Both the position numbers and the translations under genes were made by a program. DNA of 64,000 bases, taken from NCBI GenBank assembly GCA_038238015.1, contig JBBRYA010000013.1:4016-68015 (forward strand), given 5' to 3'. Within the stretch, counting starts at the first letter, position 1. The number at the start of each line of letters is the position of its first letter. The stretch is from DASQFQ01 sp038238015 (GTDB lineage Bacteria > Actinomycetota > Thermoleophilia > Solirubrobacterales > Solirubrobacteraceae). The notes below the pieces were generated by a model. That model was given only the letters and a program-made list of their open reading frames with translations. It searched no databases and was not told the origin of the DNA. Positions 7,306 to 15,025 of the stretch are shown here, in pieces.

Positions 7306-9224
7306 GTGCCTACACTCGCATCCGTGCCGAAATGGGGACTCACCGCCTCGATGCGACGCACGCGACCCTGGGGCCTTCCCGAGGAATGCTTGCGACCAGG
7401 CAAGATCATTACCGACCCAGTGCACGGCGATATTCACCTCAACGCCCTGGAGGTGGCAATCGTCGACACACCTCCGTTTCAGCGCCTTAGGAAGGTCCGC
7501 CAGCTCGGGACCACGTACCTCGTTTACCCCGGCGCCACTCACACCCGCTTCTCGCACTCGCTGGGAGCGCTCAAGGTCGTGCAGGACCTCGTCGACATCG
7601 TGGTGGACCAGAGGTCGGGACGTGATCCCGCACGGGACCTGTTCGGGCAGTGGGAGGCCCAGCTCGGGCAGAGGAACGAGGAGGGTCGCTACGTCCTGCA
7701 GCCGGACAAGGTGAGGGACTTCGAGCAGCGCGTCGCCGAGGTGACGGTGCTTGCCCGGCTGGGGGCGCTCCTGCATGACTTCTGCCACGTCCCGTTCGGG
7801 CACTCGATCGAGGACGACCTCGGGATCCTGCCGGCCCACGACAAGAACCAGGAGAGGTTCAGGAAGTTGTGGATGCGGATGCCGAGGGACGTCCGCAGGC
7901 TGATCGACGACTCGCCCGAGCTGAAGGGCAACCTCAAGCGGCTGATCGTGTCCAAGGCCGACAACCTTCCCGAGGCGAAGTACCCGTTCGTGGACGATCT
8001 CGTGGGGAACACGATTTGCGCCGACCTGCTCGACTATCTCCGGCGCGACCATCTCTTCACGGGGCTGCCGCTCGCGCTGGGGCGACGCTTCGAGTCTGGC
8101 TTCTATGTGCTGCCCGACGGGGATCCGCTGTACCAGCGACGCATAGTGCTTCGCGTGCACCGTGAGGGAGGCGAGCGCATCGACGCCATCACCGAGATCC
8201 TCAAGCACCTGCGGTACCGCTACGAGCTGAGCGAGCGGGCGCTCGTTCACCACACGAAGCTGGCAGCCGACGCTATGGTCGGCCAAGGCGCTTGAGATGT
8301 GGCGCGACGCGCTGTGGGTCGAGATGGCGTCAGACACGCTCTCCGGAGGTGGAGACGACGCGCCGCGCTGGCCGGCGGGCCTCGACCCCGACGAGGTCGA
8401 GAAAGCGCTCAAGAGGGTGGGGGAGAAGCCCGGCGTCGTCGACAAGGCCGTGCGCGACGAGCTCGTCGAGCTGATGACGCGGCGCGGCGACGACGGTCTC
8501 CTGGAGTACCTGCGGGACCTGCCAGGTGCGCCTCGCGCTGGCGTGCGGCACCGCGACGCCAGCCGGCGGGAGGCCGTCGCAACTCTCGCGGGATGGCTGG
8601 AGGAGCGGGCGCTCTACAAGCGGATCGCCTTCCAAAGGCATACGCGGCAGGACCCGATGGATTTCTACGATCAGCACGGCGGACACGATGCGCGGCGGCG
8701 GATCGAGCAGCGGGCGGCGAGATTCGCCGGCGTGTCGCCCGCTTGGCACGTGCTCGTGTGGCTTCCCTATCCCGAGATGCGTCTCAAGATCGCGGGCGTT
8801 CTGGTCGACGACGACAAGGAGATCAGGCGGTTCGCCGATCGCGAGGAGGACGGGCAGCACCGCGGCGCGGACATCTACGCCGCCCATCGCGTTGTGGGGC
8901 GTGAGCGTCTATGCGCACCCCCGCATACGCGAGGATGCATGGACCCGCAAGCTCGTCCTTGCGTCGTTGGCCGCCGACCTGGGCATCCAGCTCGGCGGGC
9001 TGGAGCAGGACTACGGCCCGTCGCCTCACGAATGGCCGGATCGGATCGCGCTTGACATGGCCGCGGAGAGGGTGAACGCGGCACTGGAAGACGTCGACAT
9101 CGAGGAGCTGCTCGCCGTGCGGAGCCGGGCCGTGAGCGCGCGTGGCGCCGACGATCGCCCCCCGCTACCCGACCTCGTCCGCGAGTTCCGTCAGCTGCTC
9201 AAATCGCGGCGTCGGTCTAGCTGA
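7306..9224 (+). pseudogene. HD-domain phosphohydrolase (SAMHD1/dGTPase-like), two frameshifts
   Basis: A protein of about 640 residues is split over three frames. The first part (7306 to about 8284; GTG 7306, or GTG 7324 just after a TACACT -10-like box) has the family opening ITDPVHGDI and VDTPPFQRLR, then His84 in TRFSHS, the HD pair in LLHDFCHVPFGH and the later ADLLDYLRRD. An extra C near 8284 stops this frame after AMVG; the next frame continues exactly in register with KALEMWRDAL. A second +1 shift near 8890 leads to LWGVSVYAHP and the end at 9224. The family hydrolyses nucleotides, often dNTPs. The first fragment keeps the whole HD site. It overlaps the convergent peptidase gene by 8 bp. 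Confidence 0.8.
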
Positions 9225-10035
9225 CCACCGCGAGCGCCTGCCGGCGCTCGGACAGCAGCTCCGCGGTCGACGACATGCCGTCCTGACCCCTGTCGGCGAG
9301 AAGCTCCGCGAGACGGCCGGGGGTCGTCTTGTAGGGCGTCACGCCGAGTTCGCGCGCGACCAAGTCGTCGCTCGTCCACTGCTCCAGCACACCCGCTGGG
9401 AACTCGTTCGCCGCCGGCCACCACCAGAGGGCGATTCGCGGCGCGCCGGGTGCGGCGGCCGCCGAGCGTGCCGCGACCTCCAGCGACACATCGAAGCGCT
9501 GGTGCAGCGCCACGACCTCGGAGGCCGACAAACTAGTGCGTGGTGGCGGCGCGAGCAGGCACCGCGCGAACTCGTCGCAGAAGTCCTCCTCGGCTCGGCT
9601 GCCCCCCTCGAACCGCCTCACCGGTTGGCCGGCCGACGCGGTGTAGAACAGGGTGTGCCCCAGCTCGTGGGCGACCCTGAACCGTCGGCGGTGACGTTGC
9701 ACAGGATCTTGCCGTGCGCGAGCCCGCCCCATGGTCGAGTCGACGACGATACGGAACGAGCCCATATCGGTTGGGATGAGTAGCGCCTCGTGGCCGCCGC
9801 GACCGCTCCCGATCCGGTCGTCGCGCACGCCGATGCCCCGCCGGCGGCAGTACGTTTCCACATCGAACGCGTCGCTCTCCTCTCGATCCGTCGCACGCAC
9901 GGCAGCGGCGAGACGCACCGCCTCGGACAGAGGCGGGACGCGGTGCCACGGGTGCTCGATTGGCGCGCCGCCCTGATCGCAGGTCGGGCCCACCGTCAGT
10001 CCGTCGATGCGCCTCGTGTCCCCGTTTGTCCTCAT
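9217..10035 (-). CDS. ImmA/IrrE-family metallopeptidase
   Basis: A 272-residue protein from ATG 10035. The zinc-protease motif HELGH is at residues 123-127 (VAHELGHTLFYT), followed by an acidic EEDFCDEFARCLLAP segment supplying the third ligand. ImmA/IrrE peptidases cleave or inactivate a partner XRE-type repressor and so switch on mobile elements or stress genes; the divergent XRE-like gene at 10130 is the obvious partner. A further in-frame start at 10254 exists but would overlap that gene. Repeated GTTTGTCC boxes lie between them. It overlaps the end of the HD pseudogene by 8 bp. Confidence 0.85.
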   Translation of the reverse strand: MRTNGDTRRIDGLTVGPTCDQGGAPIEHPWHRVPPLSEAVRLAAAVRATDREESDAFDVETYCRRRGIGVRDDRIGSGRGGHEALLIPTDMGSFRIVVDSTMGRARARQDPVQRHRRRFRVAHELGHTLFYTASAGQPVRRFEGGSRAEEDFCDEFARCLLAPPPRTSLSASEVVALHQRFDVSLEVAARSAAAAPGAPRIALWWWPAANEFPAGVLEQWTSDDLVARELGVTPYKTTPGRLAELLADRGQDGMSSTAELLSERRQALAVVS

Positions 10036-10110
10036 TCCGCTCTGGGCGTAAGATAGGGACAAAAGGGGACGGAACCGGGCAATCAGCCTTAGGGGCGTCC
10101 CAGTTTGTCC
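10024..10110. promoter_or_regulatory. Operator/promoter region between ImmA-like and XRE-like genes
   Basis: GTTTGTCC occurs at 10024-10031 and again at 10103-10110, and inverted as GGGACAAA near 10057-10064. A plus-strand promoter fits between them: TTGTCC (10026-10031), 17 bp, TAAGAT (10049-10054). The first box overlaps the -35 and the second lies at the start of transcription, as expected for autorepression by the XRE-like protein. Confidence 0.5.
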
Positions 10111-10129
10111 CCGCAATCGCTTCGCAACC

Positions 10130-10510
10130 GTGACAACTCCGCTCCAGAAGGCCATAGACGCGCGTCTCGACCGGCCGCCCAAGATCAGTAAGCGCGGACT
10201 CGCGCGGGAGATTGGCGTCAAGCCCGACACGCTCATTGCTTGGCAACGCGGCACGCGTCCACACGGCTACCAACTAGGTGTCGCAGCGCCTGCGCTGGGC
10301 GTCACGGTGCCCTTTTTGAAGGGCGATGCCGCGCCGGCTCCGACTCCGCCGGCGACAACCGAAGTTCCTGAGGACGTCGCCGAAGCGCTGAGGCAGGCCG
10401 CCGCACTGGTCCGGGTCAACTCGTCCCTGGAGCAGCTCGCGGCAAACGCGCCCGACCTCGTCAAGGTACTTCGCGACGCCGAGGAATGTGTCCGCAGGCT
10501 AGGCCTGTGA
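10130..10510 (+). CDS. XRE-like helix-turn-helix regulator
   Basis: A 126-residue protein with a GTG start. The N-terminal half has a Cro/C1-type HTH (KISKRGLAREIGVKPDTLIAWQRGTRP, residues about 17-44), then a Pro/Ala linker and a helical C-terminal region with heptad-like Leu/Ala that may dimerise. It is probably the repressor of the element or of this stress module, inactivated by the ImmA-like peptidase encoded divergently 94 bp away. It is the last gene before the right attachment repeat. Confidence 0.7.
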   Translation: MTTPLQKAIDARLDRPPKISKRGLAREIGVKPDTLIAWQRGTRPHGYQLGVAAPALGVTVPFLKGDAAPAPTPPATTEVPEDVAEALRQAAALVRVNSSLEQLAANAPDLVKVLRDAEECVRRLGL

Positions 10511-10840
10511 TTCCTTGCTGCGTGGACGCAGCAGCGAGCGAGGCAGCGGCAGGCCCACCGCCGCGTGCCGACGACACCGCCTCGGATGACACGCGCTACC
10601 TCGCCGACCATGCGAGAGAGTCTGTCGGGTGCCATGCAACGGAACGCGCGCGAGCGGCCACGTTTCTGCAACAGTCCGGTGCCGCTGCCGGTCCCAGTCG
10701 GGGGGGCCGACGCCCCTCCGTCGAGCGTCATGATCGTGTCCCGAACCGTGTCCCCGACTCAGCAGAACTGACCCCATCCGGGACACACTCAACCGGCCGT
10801 ATTTGGCGCTAGACTGCCGAATCCGGCCTCCAAGGCCGAT
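10511..10840. other. Gene-free right end of the element
   Basis: No frame here looks coding. TGTCCC is repeated at 10737-10742 and 10749-10754, with inverted GGGACA at 10780-10785. This mirrors the left end beside the integrase and probably marks recombinase arm sites. The remainder shows nothing I can name. Confidence 0.5.
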
Positions 10841-10883
10841 CTCTTAATCCGAAGGTTCCAGGTTCGATTCCTGGCGGGGGCAT
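10841..10883 (+). repeat. Right attachment repeat (tRNA-Lys remnant)
   Basis: A 43-bp exact copy of 1236-1278: the anticodon loop, variable loop, T arm and 3' acceptor strand of tRNA-Lys without any 5' half. It marks the right boundary of the element and ends 6 bp before the glgP frame. Confidence 0.9.
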
Positions 10884-10889
10884 TCTCGT

Positions 10890-13067
10890 GTGCGTGCTAG
10901 ACAGTTGCCGGTGAACGCAGGGGCCTCAGATCTTCGCGCGGCCGCCGCTGCGCTCGCCGGCCGGCTGCCCGAGCCGCTCGCCCCGCTGGCCGCGCTGGCC
11001 TACAACTACCGCTGGGCGTGGACCCCCGGCGGCGCGGAGCTGCTCGGCTCGATCGACCCTGAGCGCTGGGAGCTGTGCGCCGGCAACCCGGTCCGGCTGC
11101 TGCAGGAGGTCCACCCCGACCGGCTCGCCGAGCTCGCGGGTGACGACGCGTTCCTCGTGGCGCTGGGCGACCTCGCCGCCGTGCTCGATGCGGCCCTGGC
11201 CGAGCCGCTGACCGAGGGTGCCGCCACCGCGGCGCGCCCCGCCGCGTTCTTCTGCGCGGAGTACGCGATCCACGGCTCGCTCCCGGTGTACTCCGGGGGC
11301 CTCGGCGTCCTGGCCGGCGACATCCTCAAGGAGGCCTCTGACCGCGGGGTGCCGCTCGTGGCGGTCGGGCTGATGTACAGCCACGGCTACTTCCGCCAGC
11401 GCATCGACGGCTCCGGCTGGCAGCACGAGTACTGGGTCGACACCGACGCGGCGCGCGTGCCCGCGGCGCTCGTCACCGGGGAGGACGGGGCGCCGGTCAC
11501 CGTGACCATCCCGATCGGTGACCGCGAGGTCGTCGCCCAGGTGTGGCGGGTCGACGTCGGGCGCGTCCCGCTGCTGCTGCTCGACGCCGCCCGGCCCGAG
11601 AACTCGGTGGCCGACCGCTGGATCACCTCGCGCCTCTACGTCGGCGACCCCGGCGTGCGGCTCGCGCAGTACGCGCTGCTCGGCATCGGCGGGGTGCGCG
11701 CGCTGCACGCGCTGGGGATCGAGCCCGGCGTCGTGCACATGAACGAGGGCCACGCGGCGCTCGCGTGCCTGGAGCTCGCGCGGGCCGAGCGGGCCGACAC
11801 CGGCGCGGACGCCGAGGACGCGCTCGCCGCCGTTCGCGAGCGCACCGTCTTCACCACGCACACGCCGGTGCCGGCGGGCAACGACAGCTACCCGGCCGAT
11901 CAGGCCGCCGCGATGCTGGCGCCGTTCGCGGCGGAGCTCGGGATCGACACCGAGTCGCTCGTCCGCCGCGGCCGCACCCATCCCGACGAGGGCGCCGAGC
12001 CGTTCGGGGTCACGCAGTTCGCCCTGCGCACGAGCCGCACCGCCAACGGCGTCAGCGCGCGCCACGGCGAGGTCGCGCGCGAGATGTGGCGCGACCTCTG
12101 GCCCGACCGCGCGGTGCAGGACGTCCCGATCACCCACGTCACCAATGGCGTGCACGTCCCGACCTGGATCGGCGTCCCGATGCGCGAGCTGCTCGACCGC
12201 CACCTCGGCGATGACTGGGCGAGCCGCGCGGTGGACCCCGCGACCTGGGAGGGCGTCGAGGCGATCCCCGCCGCGGAGCTGTGGGCCGCGCGGCGCGCCC
12301 AGCGCGGCGAGCTGATCGACCTGGTCTGCCGCCGCAGCGTGACGGATCGGCTCGGCCGCGGCGACACGCCCGAGTACGTCCGCGCCGCCGCCGAGGCGCT
12401 CGACCCCGACGCGCTGACCGTCGGCTTCGCCCGCCGAGTGGCGACCTACAAGCGGCTGGACCTGCTGATGCGCGCGGTCGACCGCGCGCTCGGGCTGCTC
12501 GGCGATCCCGGCCGGCCGGTCCAGCTGATCCTCGCCGGCAAGGCGCATCCGCGCGACGACGACGGCAAGCGGATGGTCCAGCGCCTGTTCGAGATGAAGG
12601 GCCACCCCGAGGTCGCGGGCCGCGTCGTCTATCTCGACGACTACGACCTCTCGATCGGCGCGGCGATGGTGCGCGGGTGTGACGTCTGGGTCAACGTCCC
12701 GCGGCCGCCGCTCGAGGCCAGCGGCACCAGCGGGATCAAGTCCGCGATGAACGGCGGGCTGCAGTTGAGCGTGCTCGACGGCTGGTGGCCCGAGGCCTTC
12801 GACGGGTCCAACGGCTGGGCCATCGGCGGCGAGGTCGACCACGACCACGGCGCGCAGGACTGGCGCCACTCCGAGGAGCTCTACCGGCTGTTCACCGACG
12901 CCGTGGTTCCGTCCTTCTACGACCGCGACGGCGATGGCGTTCCGCAGGACTGGCTCGCGATGGTGCGCGCGTCGCTGCGCACGATCGGCCCGGGCTTCGG
13001 CGCAGGGCGCATGGTCCGCGACTACGTCGAGCGGATCTACCCCGCGGGCGTCGCCGCGGCGGGCTGA
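10890..13067 (+). CDS. glgP: α-glucan (glycogen) phosphorylase
   Basis: A 725-residue family 35 phosphorylase that releases glucose-1-phosphate from glycogen or maltodextrin. The bacterial α-glucan phosphorylase pattern is clear: a short N-terminal DUF3417-like part, FFCAEYAIHGSLPVYSGGLGVLAGD, HMNEGHAAL, VTNGVHVPTW, RRVATYKR, and the pyridoxal-phosphate lysine K617 in GTSGIKSAMNGG. GTG 10890 is the first start; GTG 10911 is also possible, and neither has a strong ribosome site. The element is inserted just upstream, so native expression signals have probably been displaced. The 3' end overlaps the convergent PAP2 gene by 31 bp. Confidence 0.93.
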   Translation: MRARQLPVNAGASDLRAAAAALAGRLPEPLAPLAALAYNYRWAWTPGGAELLGSIDPERWELCAGNPVRLLQEVHPDRLAELAGDDAFLVALGDLAAVLDAALAEPLTEGAATAARPAAFFCAEYAIHGSLPVYSGGLGVLAGDILKEASDRGVPLVAVGLMYSHGYFRQRIDGSGWQHEYWVDTDAARVPAALVTGEDGAPVTVTIPIGDREVVAQVWRVDVGRVPLLLLDAARPENSVADRWITSRLYVGDPGVRLAQYALLGIGGVRALHALGIEPGVVHMNEGHAALACLELARAERADTGADAEDALAAVRERTVFTTHTPVPAGNDSYPADQAAAMLAPFAAELGIDTESLVRRGRTHPDEGAEPFGVTQFALRTSRTANGVSARHGEVAREMWRDLWPDRAVQDVPITHVTNGVHVPTWIGVPMRELLDRHLGDDWASRAVDPATWEGVEAIPAAELWAARRAQRGELIDLVCRRSVTDRLGRGDTPEYVRAAAEALDPDALTVGFARRVATYKRLDLLMRAVDRALGLLGDPGRPVQLILAGKAHPRDDDGKRMVQRLFEMKGHPEVAGRVVYLDDYDLSIGAAMVRGCDVWVNVPRPPLEASGTSGIKSAMNGGLQLSVLDGWWPEAFDGSNGWAIGGEVDHDHGAQDWRHSEELYRLFTDAVVPSFYDRDGDGVPQDWLAMVRASLRTIGPGFGAGRMVRDYVERIYPAGVAAAG

Positions 13068-13765
13068 GCCGCTCGCTCGCGGGCGGCGTCGCGCCGCCAG
13101 AGGTCGAACGAGGCGACCATGGCCGCCACCCACGCGGCGCCGAGGACGTAGCCCGCGAGCACGTCGGAGACGAAGTGCACGCCGAGCGCGATGCGCGAGA
13201 AGCCGATCGCCACCACCATCGCGACGGCGACCGCGATCGCGACCACGCGCCAGGCGCCGTGCAGGCGCGGAAGGAAGATCAGCAGGAGCACGGCGTAGGC
13301 GACCATCGCGCCCTGCGCGTGGCCGCTCGGAAAGCTCAGGCCGCTCTGGTGCGCGACGGGGTCGGGCAGCACCGGCCGCGCGCGGTGGACCATGAGCTTG
13401 GCCAGCGCGTTGAGCAGCGAGCTGCCGATCAGCGTGACCACCACGAAGAGCGCGAGCCGGCGGCGCCGGCGCCACAGCAGCCAGCCCGCGATCGCCGCGA
13501 AGACGGCGATGTAGACCGGGGCCGAGCCGATCGTGCTCAGCGTCTTCATCGCGCCGACGAAGGTGCGATGGGCGACCGCGTAGCCGTGTAGCGAGTCGCG
13601 CGCGCCGGTGTCTGCGTCAAACAGCGGGTCCCACTTGCCCTGGACCAGGAAGAGCAGCAGGGCGAACGGCACCGCGACCAGCGCGAGCGCGACGAGCGCA
13701 AGCAGCGCGCGGAAGCCGAAGCGAGCGGCGTGGCGCTGCTCGGCCTCGGGGGCGGCGGCGGTCAT
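13037..13765 (-). CDS. PAP2-family membrane phosphatase
   Basis: A 242-residue integral membrane protein with about six hydrophobic segments. It carries all three PAP2 motifs: KLMVHRARP, FPSGH and SRIALGVHFVSDVLAG, whose two His and the Arg form the phosphatase site. Such enzymes dephosphorylate lipid phosphates such as undecaprenyl diphosphate or phosphatidic acid at the outer membrane face. ATG 13765 was chosen; the open frame extends to 14092 but that part lacks coding character. It is downstream of the truncated STAS gene on the same strand. Confidence 0.88.
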   Translation of the reverse strand: MTAAAPEAEQRHAARFGFRALLALVALALVAVPFALLLFLVQGKWDPLFDADTGARDSLHGYAVAHRTFVGAMKTLSTIGSAPVYIAVFAAIAGWLLWRRRRRLALFVVVTLIGSSLLNALAKLMVHRARPVLPDPVAHQSGLSFPSGHAQGAMVAYAVLLLIFLPRLHGAWRVVAIAVAVAMVVAIGFSRIALGVHFVSDVLAGYVLGAAWVAAMVASFDLWRRDAARERAAQPAAATPAG

Positions 13766-13794
13766 CCAGCGGGACTGCCCGCTTCCCGCGCCTC

Positions 13795-14046
13795 TCAGGC
13801 CAGCGCGGCGAGCGCGGCGTCGGCACTCGGGTGCACGTCGAGCACCTCGCGAGCGCCTGACAGATCCAGCAGGCGCGCGACCGCGCCGCCGCCGGGGCAC
13901 GCGACGGCCATCCGCCCGCCCTGCGCCCGGACCTCGCCCTGCTCGCCCATCAGCGAGCGCAGGCCGGAGGAGTCGCAGAACTCCAGCTCGGTGAGGTCGA
14001 TGAGCATGCGCCGCGAGCCGCCGCGCCGGGCCGCGTCGAGACGCAC
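13795..14046 (-). pseudogene. STAS-domain anti-σ factor antagonist, probably 5'-truncated
   Basis: The readable protein from GTG 14046 is 83 residues, against about 110 for the family. It contains the phosphorylation-site region LIDLTELEFCDSSGLRSL, with the conserved Ser, and a normal C-terminus. Homology continues upstream of the GTG as LLDLSTAPRLC, the strand and helix that precede this region in STAS proteins, up to a stop at 14089-14091 with no start codon between. The first β strands are missing and the space is occupied by the divergent aminotransferase gene. It may be dead or may be translated from an unusual codon. Confidence 0.6.
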
Positions 14047-14090
14047 GCACAGCCGCGGCGCGGTGGAGAGGTCGAGTAGGCTCGCCGCTC

Positions 14091-14879
14091 ATGGATCTCG
14101 CCTCCCTCGACGGGGCGATCGGCCCGGTCGCCGACGCCCGGATCCCCGTCAGCGACGAGGGGCTGCTGCGCGGCGACGGCGCGTTCGAGGTGATGCGCCT
14201 CTACGAGGGCCGCGCGTTCGCGCTCGACGAGCACTACGCGCGCTTGCGCCACACCTGCGAGGGCCTGCGGCTGCCCGCGGACTTCGACGCGCTCGCCGCC
14301 GAGGTCACGGCCCTGCTCGCGGCGGCCAGTCCCGTCGACGCCCTGATGCGCGTCGTGCTGACCCGCGGAGGCCGTCGCATCCTGATCATCGAGCCGCTGC
14401 CCCAGCGCGCCGCCACCGCCCGCGTCGCGACGGTCACCTACGCGCCCAACCGCGTGCTCGACGGCCTCAAGACGCTCTCCTACGCGGGCAACATGCTCGC
14501 GGGGCGGCTCGCGAAGGAGCAGGGCTTCGACGAAGGGCTGTTTGTCACGCCGCACGGCCGCGTGCTTGAAGGCCCGACCTGGACCTTCTTCTGGGTCAGG
14601 GGCGGCGTGCTGCACACGCCGCCCCTGGCGGACCACATCCTCGCCTCGATCACCCGTGCGCGGATCCTGGAGGCTTGCGAGGTGACGGAGGCCGTGTGCA
14701 CGCTCGACGACGTCCGCGCCGCCGAGGAGGCCTTCATCGCCTCGACGGTGCGCGAGGTCATGCCGATCGCCGCGGTCGACGAGATCGTCCTGCCCCAGGC
14801 GCCGGGCCCGGTGACGCGCGAGGCGCACGAGCGCTTCACGAGCCTCGTGGCGGGTGAGCTCGCGGCCCTGCGGGCCTAG
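14091..14879 (+). CDS. Class IV (fold-type IV) PLP aminotransferase / aminodeoxychorismate lyase-like
   Basis: A 262-residue enzyme with family hallmarks: GLLRGDGAFEVMRLYEG near residue 24, the PLP lysine in LKTLSYAGNM (about residue 126), and GRVLEGPTWTFFWV with TRARILEACEV after it. Family members are branched-chain aminotransferase (IlvE), D-amino acid aminotransferase and 4-amino-4-deoxychorismate lyase (PabC). The short length and lone position fit PabC or a D-amino acid enzyme, but I cannot separate them by eye. It is divergent from the truncated STAS gene. Confidence 0.8.
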   Translation: MDLASLDGAIGPVADARIPVSDEGLLRGDGAFEVMRLYEGRAFALDEHYARLRHTCEGLRLPADFDALAAEVTALLAAASPVDALMRVVLTRGGRRILIIEPLPQRAATARVATVTYAPNRVLDGLKTLSYAGNMLAGRLAKEQGFDEGLFVTPHGRVLEGPTWTFFWVRGGVLHTPPLADHILASITRARILEACEVTEAVCTLDDVRAAEEAFIASTVREVMPIAAVDEIVLPQAPGPVTREAHERFTSLVAGELAALRA

Positions 14880-15025
14880 GCGCGCCGGCGGACGCCGTCC
14901 GGTGCGCCCGTCTGCCAGCTCACGTACCACAGCACGTGCCGGGAGGCGCCCACTACGCCCTGTACGGTGCCGCGGATGCTGTTCCTCAGCGACGACATGT
15001 CAGTAAGCGGCAGGTCCCCCGTTAC

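Larger units (their letters stand above)
1236..10883. mobile_element. Integrative mobilisable element in tRNA-Lys
   Basis: The element is about 9.6 kb and is bounded by a 43-bp exact direct repeat of the tRNA-Lys 3' end (1236-1278 and 10841-10883). A tyrosine integrase sits next to the left repeat, with an excisionase-like gene, a MobF relaxase and cargo genes behind it. I see no type IV secretion genes, coupling protein, FtsK-like transfer protein or replication initiator. It therefore fits an integrative mobilisable element that borrows a helper's conjugation channel, rather than an autonomous ICE or AICE. Parts of it, especially around 5800-7300, look richer in A+T than the flanking chromosome. 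Confidence 0.85.

Noticed and set aside
10841..10883. A second tRNA-Lys gene
   Set aside because: Only the anticodon loop to the 3' end is present; there is no 5' acceptor strand or D arm. It is the right attachment repeat.
10926..13475. 849-codon minus-strand open frame
   Set aside because: It is antisense to glgP, which has all catalytic motifs; the composition is that of a shadow frame.
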